Source: STF1-184 sp050178795 (lineage in GTDB: Bacteria > Bacillota > Clostridia > Christensenellales > UBA1242). From it: a stretch of 64,000 nt of DNA. The notes beneath the pieces are model-generated. The model saw only the letters and a list, made by a program, of their open reading frames with translations, did not search any database and was not told the origin of the DNA. The DNA is taken from assembly GCA_050178795.1 (NCBI GenBank), contig JBFXFT010000001.1, positions 1 through 64,000 of the forward strand, read 5' to 3'. The translations under genes and the position numbers were made by a program. This document shows positions 14,964 through 22,432 of the stretch, piece after piece. How positions within the stretch are numbered: the first letter of the stretch is position 1; each line of letters begins with the position of its first letter.

Positions 14964-15908
14964 TTAAAGAATAGCTACAGAAGCAGAAGAATTTTTGCTC
15001 TTGTTTAAAATTTCCAAGAACACTTCTTCTAGGCTCTTTTTGATGTTACTGATACCGTATATAGATATGTTTTTTGCTATTAAGATACTGGTTGCCTTTG
15101 GTATTAAATTTTCTTCAAGAGGGAATATAATACTATTTCCAGCAACTTGCACTTCTACTTTTAAGTTATTCATAATAAGTTTGCCAGCGTAGTTAGGATA
15201 GTCAACTTTTATGCTTACTTTGTTTGACTCTTCTAGGCCTTTAATTATTTCGTCAATTTGTTTAATTTCAATTATTTTGCCGTTATCAATTATTGCAATG
15301 GTGTCACAAAGTTGTTCCATTTCAGAAAGTATGTGGCTAGAAATTAAAATTGATATTTTTTGCTCGTGTGCCAATTTTTTTAGGAACATACGCATTTCTT
15401 GAATACCGCTTGGGTCAAGTCCGTTGGTTGGTTCGTCTAAAATTAGTAGTTTAGGGTCGTGAAGTAGGGCTTGGGCTATACCAATACGTTGACGCATACC
15501 AAGGGAGTAGGTTCTAACTTTGTCTTTAATACGGTTTTCCATGCCTACAAGTTTTACAACTTCTTTTATTTTGTCTATTGTTATGCCCTTATATAGGCTT
15601 GCGTAATATTTTAGGTTGTCAAGACCAGACATATAGGAATATAGTTCAGGGTTTTCAATTATTCCGCCAACATTTGCTATTGCCTTTTCAAATTGACTAG
15701 TTAAAGAAAAACCACATATTTTTATGGTTCCAGCAGAAGGGTGGGCTAGTCCAACTATCATTTTTATTGTAGTTGTCTTACCAGCACCATTTGGTCCTAT
15801 AAAGCCAAAAATCTCTCCTTTAAAAATTTCAAATGAGACATTATTAACGGCTACTCTATCGCCATATACTTTTGTAAGATTATTAACCTCTAAAACAAAA
15901 TTGCCCAA
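14964..15908 (-). CDS. ABC transporter ATP-binding protein
   Basis: About 315 residues. Walker A GPNGAGKTTT, signature YSLGMRQRIGIAQALL, Walker B LLILDEPTNGLD, switch His in SSHILSEMEQ. The frame runs open to an ATG at 15950, but the TTG at 15908 gives the family-typical N-terminus (M)GNFVLEVNNLTKVYG and lies 7 nt after GGAGG, so TTG is chosen. It partners the ABC-2 permease downstream. The last 90 residues form the C-terminal accessory domain common in CcmA-type exporters. PadR-type regulators often control such exporters; a PadR-like gene lies 1.1 kb away, which is suggestive only. Confidence 0.92.
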   Translation of the reverse strand: MGNFVLEVNNLTKVYGDRVAVNNVSFEIFKGEIFGFIGPNGAGKTTTIKMIVGLAHPSAGTIKICGFSLTSQFEKAIANVGGIIENPELYSYMSGLDNLKYYASLYKGITIDKIKEVVKLVGMENRIKDKVRTYSLGMRQRIGIAQALLHDPKLLILDEPTNGLDPSGIQEMRMFLKKLAHEQKISILISSHILSEMEQLCDTIAIIDNGKIIEIKQIDEIIKGLEESNKVSIKVDYPNYAGKLIMNNLKVEVQVAGNSIIFPLEENLIPKATSILIAKNISIYGISNIKKSLEEVFLEILNKSKNSSASVAIL

Positions 15909-15940
15909 AGTTATACCTCCGCCTGAGATATTATGTATTA

Positions 15941-15969
15941 ATTCTAACATAATATATTGATTTTGTAAA
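15941..15969 (-). promoter_or_regulatory. Promoter of the ABC transporter operon
   Basis: Minus strand TTTACA, 17-nt spacer, TAGAAT. Confidence 0.7.
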
Positions 15970-15978
15970 GATGAAAAA

Positions 15979-16006
15979 TTGCTTGTAATAATTATTTATT
16001 TATAGT
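15979..16006 (+). promoter_or_regulatory. Promoter of the VTT-domain gene
   Basis: TTGCTT, 16-nt spacer, TATAGT, 45 nt upstream of the ATG and divergent to the ABC promoter. Confidence 0.45.
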
Positions 16007-16050
16007 ATCATTGTTTTTGTATTCAATAAACTATTTGGTAAGGAATTTTT

Positions 16051-17004
16051 ATGGCTAAAATTGACAAATATAATAGAAATTTTATTATACTGACCATTCT
16101 CTTATTTATAACCCTTGCAGCGGCAGAATTATATATGTTCATAAATTCTACCTATACAACGCTTTTTTTAAAAATACTTTTTACCACATTTAGCACTATT
16201 TTGCTTGGGTGGTTCATATATTCATATAAAATGAAAAACATTAGAACTTATAGGTTGCTAATAGTAGGAATTGTGGCTTTTGCGGTACTTCTTTTTACCT
16301 ATGTCATACTTACTAAGTACAATTTTATAAGTTTCTTTGATTCTATGGACGATATTAAAAACTTTGTACTATCCACTGGTATGTGGGGTCAACTTGTATA
16401 TTTTCTTATACAATTTATTCAAGTTTCGTTCATACCAATCCCTTATTTAATAACCACGCTTGCTGGCGTAGCAATATTTGGACCTTTCATCACGTCGGTG
16501 TTATCGTCAGTTGCAGTTATAGTTGGTTCTTTATTCTCGTTCTTTATTTGGGGCAGGGTATTTGGACGAAAACTTGTAGTTTGGATAGCAGGCGAGGAAC
16601 TAACTGACAAATACAGTACATTACTTGATAAAAAAGGAAGATATTTACTTCCATTTATGTTTTTGTTCCCATTCTTCCCAGACGACATATTTTGTATGAT
16701 TGCAGGAATCACTAAAATGAAGGCACTATACTTTATTGCCGTTACATTAATAACTAGACCCATTACTTGTTTCTTCTTCTCATACTTCACTGGCGGAACA
16801 ATAATACCATACTCTGGCTGGGGACTTATCGCATGGCCAATAATTATTATAGCGATGGCAGTAGTGTTTATTTGGGTATATAAAAATGACAGCAAAATTG
16901 AAGATTACTTTTTAAAGAAATTTAATAGATTTGAAAAGCACAAAAATAAAGAAAAATTGGTCGTAGATGAAAACAATGAAGATAATAAAAAACCTCTAAA
17001 TTAA
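16051..17004 (+). CDS. TVP38/TMEM64 (VTT/SNARE-associated) family membrane protein
   Basis: 317 residues. Two or three N-terminal helices, then the VTT core: QVSFIPIPYLITTLAG (re-entrant proline motif), GPFITSVLSSVAVIVGS, GRVFGRKLV and FLFPFFPDDIFCMIAG with the acidic pair after the proline. The C-terminus is a charged cytoplasmic tail rich in Lys/Asn/Glu. VTT-domain proteins are proposed lipid scramblases or undecaprenyl-phosphate flippases in some branches (DedA); the role here is inferred only at family level. The start is ATG with TAAGGAATTTTT upstream. Confidence 0.82.
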   Translation: MAKIDKYNRNFIILTILLFITLAAAELYMFINSTYTTLFLKILFTTFSTILLGWFIYSYKMKNIRTYRLLIVGIVAFAVLLFTYVILTKYNFISFFDSMDDIKNFVLSTGMWGQLVYFLIQFIQVSFIPIPYLITTLAGVAIFGPFITSVLSSVAVIVGSLFSFFIWGRVFGRKLVVWIAGEELTDKYSTLLDKKGRYLLPFMFLFPFFPDDIFCMIAGITKMKALYFIAVTLITRPITCFFFSYFTGGTIIPYSGWGLIAWPIIIIAMAVVFIWVYKNDSKIEDYFLKKFNRFEKHKNKEKLVVDENNEDNKKPLN

Positions 17005-17018
17005 TAGAGGTTTTTATT
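16987..17018. terminator. Bidirectional terminator
   Basis: AACCTCT/AGAGGTT hairpin with A6 and T5 flanks between converging genes. Confidence 0.8.
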
Positions 17019-17021
17019 TTT

Positions 17022-19133
17022 TTAAATGTAATACTTCTTTTGTTTAAATAGTATGTATTTAATGATTGGAACAAATAGTAGGTTTACGCTTAGAATTGCA
17101 GGTATAAGCCACGTTGTAACATAATCTATTGTAGTTAGTGGTTGTATTCCTAAAAATAGGTTTACCGCGTAAATGAAGACTAAAAGTATGATAAACACTA
17201 TGAAGTGATCCAATAATTTTCCCATTAATGAATAGTTTATTGCTTGTTTTTTTAATGGGTTTAAAAAGTAAATTGCATTATATATTATTAGTGGAAGTAA
17301 GGCAAATACGCCAGCACCAATAAACATTAAGTCGTCCGCTGTATTTACTAGACCGCTATTTGTAAGCGCCACAAATGTTGCTACAAGTTCTACAAACATA
17401 AGTAGGAAGATAACGATAGAGGTTGCTGAATTTACTTTATTTATTGAAACATAGTTGGTTGTAAGTAGTGGGGCACGCATTTCTTTTTTGTGAACTCTCA
17501 TTTTTATGCCGTCTAAGTATGTTTCTTCTAGTAATTCGTTTGAATATTCGTCGTTTATGTTGCTACTACTATCTATATGCCTTTTAATAGGCTTTTGAGG
17601 CATCTTTTCTGCTCTTTCTAGTGCTTCTGTTGCTATTTCGTTTTTATCATATAGTGGCTCAGCCTTGGCGTCTGGAGAGACGTAACTGTAAACTGGTTTT
17701 GAACTATATTTTTCCTCTTCTACCTTGGTTGCGGCAGCATTATAATTTTTGTTTTTAGGCTTTAAACTTATGTTTATGTTGTCGCTCATATCAATTCGTG
17801 GAAGTGGTTTTAGGGAGTGATGTTCTCCGTCTTCTTGTTCTCCGTTTTCGCTCTCTGTATATAAATCGCCCATTATTGCCTTAAAGTCAATGTCGTCTTC
17901 TGGTTTATGCTCTTTAATAGGGGCAGGGGACTCTTCCTTTTTTGGAGTTAGGAATGTGGTGCTATGTTGAGAGATTGGTTTTTCCTCTACAATTTCTATT
18001 TTCTTATCTTTTAGTTGCTCGTCTTCTTTATCTATTCCTAAGTTATTAAAAGGTTTTTTTGTTGCGCTTGGTTCATTTAAGTTAAAGGCAGATAATTGCT
18101 CTTTTAAATCAAAAGAACCGTATAAAGAGTTAGAATTTTCTATTGAATTATCCTTTTTATAGTTGTAAGAAGGCTTATAATTGACCTCTTTATTTAAAAA
18201 GTTTTCGGTGTTTTTGTTTTTTATTCTGTTTTTTATGTCAAAAAAGTCATTTTCGCTTGAAACACTTCTAACGTATTGTACTGCCTCTTTTGCTTTTTTA
18301 CTTTCAGAAGAGGAATCCTTCATTCCGCGTAGTTCATTTACGCTACTTTCTTCAAATAAAGGCATTTGCATGTAGGCAGGTGGGGTAGAAGTGTATTTTT
18401 GCTTAGGTTCCTTTACTTTTTCAACTACTGGAATTGGCTCGTTTTCTTCTTCGTCTTCATCCTCATCTTCGTCAATCTCTATTATTTTTTGCATAGCCTT
18501 AAAGACTTCTTTGTTCTTTTCTATTTCCTCTGCAGATTCTTCTGTTTCAGCCTCTACAACTTCATTTTGAGTCTCTTCTTCATCTGGTTCTTCGCTTGGT
18601 TCCTCTTTTTTCATTGCAAAACTAAACAAGTCTTGTTGCATAGGGTTAATTGTAGGTAAAACTATGCCACCAGCCGTTTTTACAGGGGTTTCGGTCAACT
18701 CTTTACCATTGTTTAATGGTGCCTTAGTCTCTGTTATTTCAGGCGTTTTAACCGTTTTTATTTGAGCCACAGCCACTTGTTCTTCGTTTTCGGCATTTTC
18801 TTCGTCTTCAAAAAGGTTGTCTACAAAACTTTTATTGTCCGACCACTCAAATTTACTACTTCTTAACTTTTTTAAGCCCTTTTCGCTTATTTTATAGTAG
18901 TGCCTACGTCCGCCAATGTCACTATCTTCCCAATAAGAAGTAACAAGTTCTGATACTTCCATTCTCTTTAAACTACTATATAGGCTTGGTTGTTTAAGCA
19001 TAAATTCTTTATTGCTTTTTTCTTCAATCTCTTTAATTATTTCCCAGCCGTATTTATCTCCGCTTGATAGAGCCTTTAAAATAAGAATACCAACTGAGCC
19101 TCTTTTAGAGCCATCTGCAATACTTTTTGTCAT
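17022..19133 (-). CDS. PadR-like winged-helix protein with C-terminal membrane domain
   Basis: 703 residues, about six times the usual PadR length. Residues 9-95 form a PadR-type winged helix (GILILKALSSGDKYGWEI, PSLYSSLKRMEV, and the wing GGRRHYYKISEKG). Residues 95-545 are low-complexity and acidic (Glu/Lys/Ser/Pro), probably disordered, including a DEDEDEDEEE run. Four hydrophobic helices follow at about 567-590, 597-622, 637-662 and 672-697, then KQKKYYI. The layout suggests a DNA-binding domain tethered to the membrane by a long flexible arm. The start is ATG with TTGAGGT 7 nt upstream. Monocistronic, with direct repeats upstream of its promoter. The function is inferred. Confidence 0.75.
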   Translation of the reverse strand: MTKSIADGSKRGSVGILILKALSSGDKYGWEIIKEIEEKSNKEFMLKQPSLYSSLKRMEVSELVTSYWEDSDIGGRRHYYKISEKGLKKLRSSKFEWSDNKSFVDNLFEDEENAENEEQVAVAQIKTVKTPEITETKAPLNNGKELTETPVKTAGGIVLPTINPMQQDLFSFAMKKEEPSEEPDEEETQNEVVEAETEESAEEIEKNKEVFKAMQKIIEIDEDEDEDEEENEPIPVVEKVKEPKQKYTSTPPAYMQMPLFEESSVNELRGMKDSSSESKKAKEAVQYVRSVSSENDFFDIKNRIKNKNTENFLNKEVNYKPSYNYKKDNSIENSNSLYGSFDLKEQLSAFNLNEPSATKKPFNNLGIDKEDEQLKDKKIEIVEEKPISQHSTTFLTPKKEESPAPIKEHKPEDDIDFKAIMGDLYTESENGEQEDGEHHSLKPLPRIDMSDNINISLKPKNKNYNAAATKVEEEKYSSKPVYSYVSPDAKAEPLYDKNEIATEALERAEKMPQKPIKRHIDSSSNINDEYSNELLEETYLDGIKMRVHKKEMRAPLLTTNYVSINKVNSATSIVIFLLMFVELVATFVALTNSGLVNTADDLMFIGAGVFALLPLIIYNAIYFLNPLKKQAINYSLMGKLLDHFIVFIILLVFIYAVNLFLGIQPLTTIDYVTTWLIPAILSVNLLFVPIIKYILFKQKKYYI

Positions 19134-19167
19134 ATCATTTACCTCAAAAAATATTTAATATATAATT

Positions 19168-19196
19168 ATTTTAGACCATTATATTATAAATGTCAA
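19168..19196 (-). promoter_or_regulatory. Promoter of the membrane PadR-like gene
   Basis: Minus strand perfect TTGACA, 17-nt spacer, TAAAAT. Confidence 0.8.
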
Positions 19197-19198
19197 AC

Positions 19199-19232
19199 AA
19201 TACTATGCAAACTTTTTATAATACTATGCAAA
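19199..19232. repeat. Paired 13-bp direct repeat, candidate operator
   Basis: AATACTATGCAAA occurs at 19199-19211 and again at 19220-19232, a 21-bp period (two helical turns). It sits immediately upstream of the -35 of the PadR-like gene and between two divergent promoters. The spacing fits a regulator dimer binding one DNA face. Confidence 0.55.
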
Positions 19233-19255
19233 ATTGCCTTTATGTGCTGTATTTA

Positions 19256-19284
19256 TTGACAAAAATGGCAAATTACATTATTAT
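19256..19284 (+). promoter_or_regulatory. Promoter of the YgjP-like gene
   Basis: Perfect TTGACA, 17-nt spacer, TATTAT. Confidence 0.7.
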
Positions 19285-19324
19285 TAATTATATGTAAAAG
19301 TTAAAAAGTGAGGTGGCGTTTAAA

Positions 19325-19987
19325 GTGTTAGACCTAAATTACGAAATAATAAGAACAAATAGAAGAACGCTATCTTTAAGTATAGATAAAAATGCAAAAC
19401 TAATCGTGCGTGCGCCACTTAGAATGAAGGCAGAAACAATTTTAAAGTTTGTTAAAGAAAAAGAGGGTTGGATAGCAAAAAAGCAAGAACAGGTTAAAAA
19501 CTCCATTCTTGCGACTAAAGAGTATAGTGAATACAGTAAATTTATGTTTTTAGGACAAAGTTATAGTGTAGTAAGATCTGACAAAGTAGGTAATATAGAG
19601 TTAAAAGATGCCCTATATGTTCCAATTACAACTAAAAATTTGCAAAAAGCGCTAAAAGATTGGCTTTTTAGCCTTTCTAATGCCGTTTTGGAGGGCAAAA
19701 TAAATTATTTTAGTCAACTACTAGGTGTAAGGGTAAATTCCGTCAAATTTGTTAATTCTCGCGCTAAGTGGGGTAGTTGTGATGCCAAACAAAACATAAC
19801 ACTAAACATAAAAATGCTGATGCTACCTCAAAATTTAATAGATTATATTATAGTTCATGAGTTATCGCACATAAAACAGTTAAATCACAGCCAAAATTTT
19901 TGGTTTGAAGTCAAAAAATATGTTCCTAACTACCTTACATTAAGAAAAACGCTAAAACAAAATGGATTTTTACTAAATCTGTTTTAA
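19325..19987 (+). CDS. YgjP/DUF45-like metal-dependent protein
   Basis: About 220 residues. The zinc-metalloprotease motif VHELSHIKQLNHSQNFW provides HExxH and a later His. The preceding VNSRAKWGSCD block is the conserved region of the YgjP/DUF45 (M48-like) family, whose substrates are largely unknown. The frame opens at a GTG at 19313 that lies inside the ribosome site GAGGTGG; the GTG at 19325 is better spaced and is chosen. It is divergent from the membrane PadR-like gene. Confidence 0.82.
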   Translation: MLDLNYEIIRTNRRTLSLSIDKNAKLIVRAPLRMKAETILKFVKEKEGWIAKKQEQVKNSILATKEYSEYSKFMFLGQSYSVVRSDKVGNIELKDALYVPITTKNLQKALKDWLFSLSNAVLEGKINYFSQLLGVRVNSVKFVNSRAKWGSCDAKQNITLNIKMLMLPQNLIDYIIVHELSHIKQLNHSQNFWFEVKKYVPNYLTLRKTLKQNGFLLNLF

Positions 19988-20014
19988 AAACTAGGCAAAT
20001 TTAAACTAAAAAAT

Positions 20015-20042
20015 AAAAGCACATAGAGTATATGTGCTTTTT
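20015..20042 (+). terminator. Terminator of the YgjP-like gene
   Basis: AAAAGCACATA/TATGTGCTTTT hairpin ending in T5. Confidence 0.8.
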
Positions 20043-20188
20043 AGTTAAGTTATTTTTCTAAAACATACATTTTAAAACAAAACTCTTAATAAAAATTGGT
20101 CCAAATAACAATTTAAAATATGTCATATACGCGTGTAAATAGGGCATACTACTTTATTTGCTATTCAAAAGATACAAATAAACATTTA

Positions 20189-20226
20189 TAAACTATTCGC
20201 AAAAGACAACTTTTACGAATAGTTTA
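20189..20226. repeat. Candidate dif site (11-6-11 palindrome)
   Basis: TATTCGCAAAA, central GACAAC, TTTTACGAATA (20194-20221). The two 11-bp arms are inverted copies with one mismatch, and the symmetry extends outward to 16-bp arms over 20189-20226. The arm-spacer-arm geometry is that of Xer recombination sites. No T tract follows, so it is not an obvious terminator. It lies 1.1 kb from a XerS-like gene, and 14 bp of its left arm recur in that gene's promoter. Confidence 0.5.
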
Positions 20227-20260
20227 GGCATATTATATCAATAAAAATTAACTATATTTA

Positions 20261-20299
20261 AAAAATAAAAGGTTTTTAAATTTTTTACCCTTTATTTTT
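20261..20299 (-). terminator. Probable terminator of the NTase-like gene
   Basis: AAAATAAAAGGT pairs with ACCCTTTATTTT (one mismatch), T-rich on the exit side. Confidence 0.5.
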
Positions 20300-20311
20300 A
20301 TGGTCGTTTTT

Positions 20312-21214
20312 TTAAAATTTTTCAAAGTTATTATAAAAGTATTCAATGGCTTTTATAAAGTATTTCGCTTTTATTAAACTATATGGCGTTGCATAGGTTT
20401 CTTTGTTAAACATTGGCTCATTTGAGCCAGCCTCTTTAAAATCGTTTAGGTTGCAATTTTTTAAATAACTAAGGGCTTTATAAAAACTTGCACCAAAATC
20501 TTCGCCATTAAGTTTTATTAAATCGCTTGGCACGTTATATAGTAAGTGTTCTATAAAGTTTAGTTTGTCAAAAATTTTGCTTTTTAGCGCGCCAATTTCC
20601 ATTAAAGATATTTCCATTGACTTAAATAGCCTTGCCAAATGATAAAAACCACCATTTGTTTCAGCATCTTTTTGGTCAAACGCTTCTATCGTTTTTAAAA
20701 AGTTTTCTTCATAGTAATAACCCAAGTAGTTATAGGAAAATTGTCCGTTGAAGTTATAACCTACTATTACTTTAATTTTTAAATATCCATCGTTTATTAT
20801 GACTATATTGTCGTCAACGAACAACTTTGTTTTATCGTCAAAGTATGTTGTAAGCGTTTCAAACAATAAATGTGCTATTTTCTTGTCGGTTATTAAGTTG
20901 TTTTGAAGACTACCCATTAAAGATTTTGCCCTTTTTGACATCTTTTGTGCTTTTTCATAGGCGTTTATGGTTGCCCTATCTGCTTTGTAACTTACAAACA
21001 TTATAAGCGGAGAACTATTTGTTAAATTTGTACCTAGTACATGATCGCCAGCCATAAAACAGTTTAAAGTATCGCCATTTATTTGGTGCTTATGTGCTAA
21101 ATCTTGTAGGCTTTGCCTAATTATGCCGTCAATGTTACTGTAGTAGTCGTTTTCTATTTTGTTTTCGGTAAGGCTTAGCGTTATTTTGTTTATTATTTTA
21201 TTTTTTTCTAACAT
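20312..21214 (-). CDS. Degenerate nucleotidyltransferase-like protein (uncertain)
   Basis: 300 residues, no signal peptide or membrane helix. I do not recognise it with certainty. The region GDHVLGTNLTNSSPLIMFV (around residues 56-74) lines up with the GS-x-GT-x-DhDhhV signature of nucleotidyltransferases, but the two metal-binding Asp positions read Pro and Ile. The C-terminal helical part (LLYNVPSDL, KALSYLKN, NEPMF, KAIEYFYNN) resembles the all-helical half of such proteins. If related, it is catalytically dead. It has its own terminator and lies between the candidate dif site and the recombinase gene. Start ATG behind TTGAAGAGGTATTAAA. Confidence 0.5.
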   Translation of the reverse strand: MLEKNKIINKITLSLTENKIENDYYSNIDGIIRQSLQDLAHKHQINGDTLNCFMAGDHVLGTNLTNSSPLIMFVSYKADRATINAYEKAQKMSKRAKSLMGSLQNNLITDKKIAHLLFETLTTYFDDKTKLFVDDNIVIINDGYLKIKVIVGYNFNGQFSYNYLGYYYEENFLKTIEAFDQKDAETNGGFYHLARLFKSMEISLMEIGALKSKIFDKLNFIEHLLYNVPSDLIKLNGEDFGASFYKALSYLKNCNLNDFKEAGSNEPMFNKETYATPYSLIKAKYFIKAIEYFYNNFEKF

Positions 21215-21323
21215 TTTAATACCTCTTCAATAACAAAAGTATAGTTTAAAATGCCAATTTTTGTCAATCAATACGCATAGTTTTAAACATTTGAATATTA
21301 GTAGTTTTTTGTAGTTAATAAAG

Positions 21324-21352
21324 TTGTAACTATTCGCAAAATATGCTAAAAT
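21324..21352 (+). promoter_or_regulatory. Promoter of the recombinase gene with embedded dif half-site
   Basis: TTGTAA, 17-nt spacer, TAAAAT. The 14-mer AACTATTCGCAAAA (21328-21341), identical to 20191-20204 of the candidate dif, fills most of the spacer, so recombinase binding there would block transcription. Confidence 0.6.
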
Positions 21353-21375
21353 TAATCATTAGTTGAGGTAAAAAT

Positions 21376-22428
21376 ATGCAAAACGATAGCAATTATTTTA
21401 TTAAACGCAACAAAGACAACACTTTAAGATTGAAGCGAGCCCTTTTAGGACTACCTTATTATGTCAATGAGTTCTTTTTGGGTGTAGAAAGTCAAACAAC
21501 TCCCCTAACTAGGCTTGGTTACGTGCAAGATTTAAAGATATTTTTTAACTTTTTAGTAAATGAACTACCAAATTTTAGCGGTAAAACTGTAAAAGACGTT
21601 ACTCTATCTGACCTAAACACGATAAAAGCGCAAGATTTAGAGGTTTTTTTAAACTATCTTAATTTGTATGAATATAATGGCAAAACCTATATGAATAGTG
21701 CCAACAGTAAGGCGCGCAAACTATCTACTGTTCGCTCATTTTTTAACTATTTTTTTAAAAGAGATAAGTTAAACTCCAATGTTTGCGCAAAAATTTCTAA
21801 CCCTAAGGTTAAAGACAAAGAAATTATAAGGCTTGAAGTTGACGAGGTTGTAAAACTTTTGAATCAGGCAGAAAACGGCGTAAATTTGACAAAGCAACAA
21901 CAAGGTTTTCACAAACACACCTCAAAGCGCGATTTTGCCATGCTTAGCCTGTTTTTAGGCACTGGTATTCGTATTAGCGAGTGCGTTGGGCTTAATGTTG
22001 ATGACATTGATTTTGACAACAATGCGTTTACAATAACTCGTAAAGGTGGCAATCGCGTGATACTTTATTTTAGCGACGAGGTTGCAGAGCCGTTAAAGGA
22101 ATACATTGAGGAACGAAGCAAAATTAAAGACTTGGACGAAAACGAAAAAGCCTTGTTCCTATCGCTTCAAAAAAAGCGTATGGGAATTAGGGCTACAGAA
22201 AAACTTGTAAAAAAATATAGTGCTATCGCTGCCCCACTAAAACACATTACCCCACACAAATTGCGCTCTACTTATGGCACGAACCTATATAGAGAGACAA
22301 AAGATATTTACATAGTTGCCGACGTTTTAGGTCACAAAGACGTAAACACAACAAAGAAGCACTACGCTGCAATAAGTGAAGACATTAGGCGCGAGGCTGC
22401 AACCAAAGTTAAGTTAAGAGGAGAATAA
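21376..22428 (+). CDS. XerS-like tyrosine recombinase
   Basis: 350 residues. The N-terminal SAM-like domain starts LPYYVNEFF, close to the MPWYV-type start of streptococcal XerS. The catalytic domain shows Arg (GTGIRISECVGL), Lys (TRKGGNR), HKLRSTYGTNLY (His-x-x-Arg), GHKDVNTTKKHY with the final His and the Tyr nucleophile. The length matches XerS (about 356) rather than XerC/XerD (about 300). XerS resolves chromosome dimers alone at dif-SL. The start is ATG behind TTGAGG. The inositol-phosphatase-family gene follows 4 nt later, and lexA shortly after. Nothing mobile surrounds it, so a housekeeping role is likelier than a phage integrase. Confidence 0.85.
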   Translation: MQNDSNYFIKRNKDNTLRLKRALLGLPYYVNEFFLGVESQTTPLTRLGYVQDLKIFFNFLVNELPNFSGKTVKDVTLSDLNTIKAQDLEVFLNYLNLYEYNGKTYMNSANSKARKLSTVRSFFNYFFKRDKLNSNVCAKISNPKVKDKEIIRLEVDEVVKLLNQAENGVNLTKQQQGFHKHTSKRDFAMLSLFLGTGIRISECVGLNVDDIDFDNNAFTITRKGGNRVILYFSDEVAEPLKEYIEERSKIKDLDENEKALFLSLQKKRMGIRATEKLVKKYSAIAAPLKHITPHKLRSTYGTNLYRETKDIYIVADVLGHKDVNTTKKHYAAISEDIRREAATKVKLRGE

Positions 22429-22432
22429 ACAA

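Larger units (their letters stand above)
19988..20311. other. Intergenic region with terminators and candidate dif
   Basis: 324 nt without a gene. It holds the YgjP terminator (20015-20042), an A/T-rich stretch with nothing clear (20043-20188), the dif-like palindrome (20189-20226) and the terminator of the converging gene (20261-20299). Confidence 0.65.

Noticed and set aside
20191..21342. Invertible cassette: a gene flanked by inverted copies of AACTATTCGCAAAA next to a tyrosine recombinase
   Set aside because: Only a 14-bp half-site lies at the right end, inside the spacer of a good promoter, and no second full 28-bp site exists. A Xer/dif pair with promoter autoregulation explains the repeats better.
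21376..22428. Phage or conjugative-element integrase
   Set aside because: XerS-like N-terminus and length, housekeeping neighbours, no tRNA attachment site, excisionase or mobile genes nearby.
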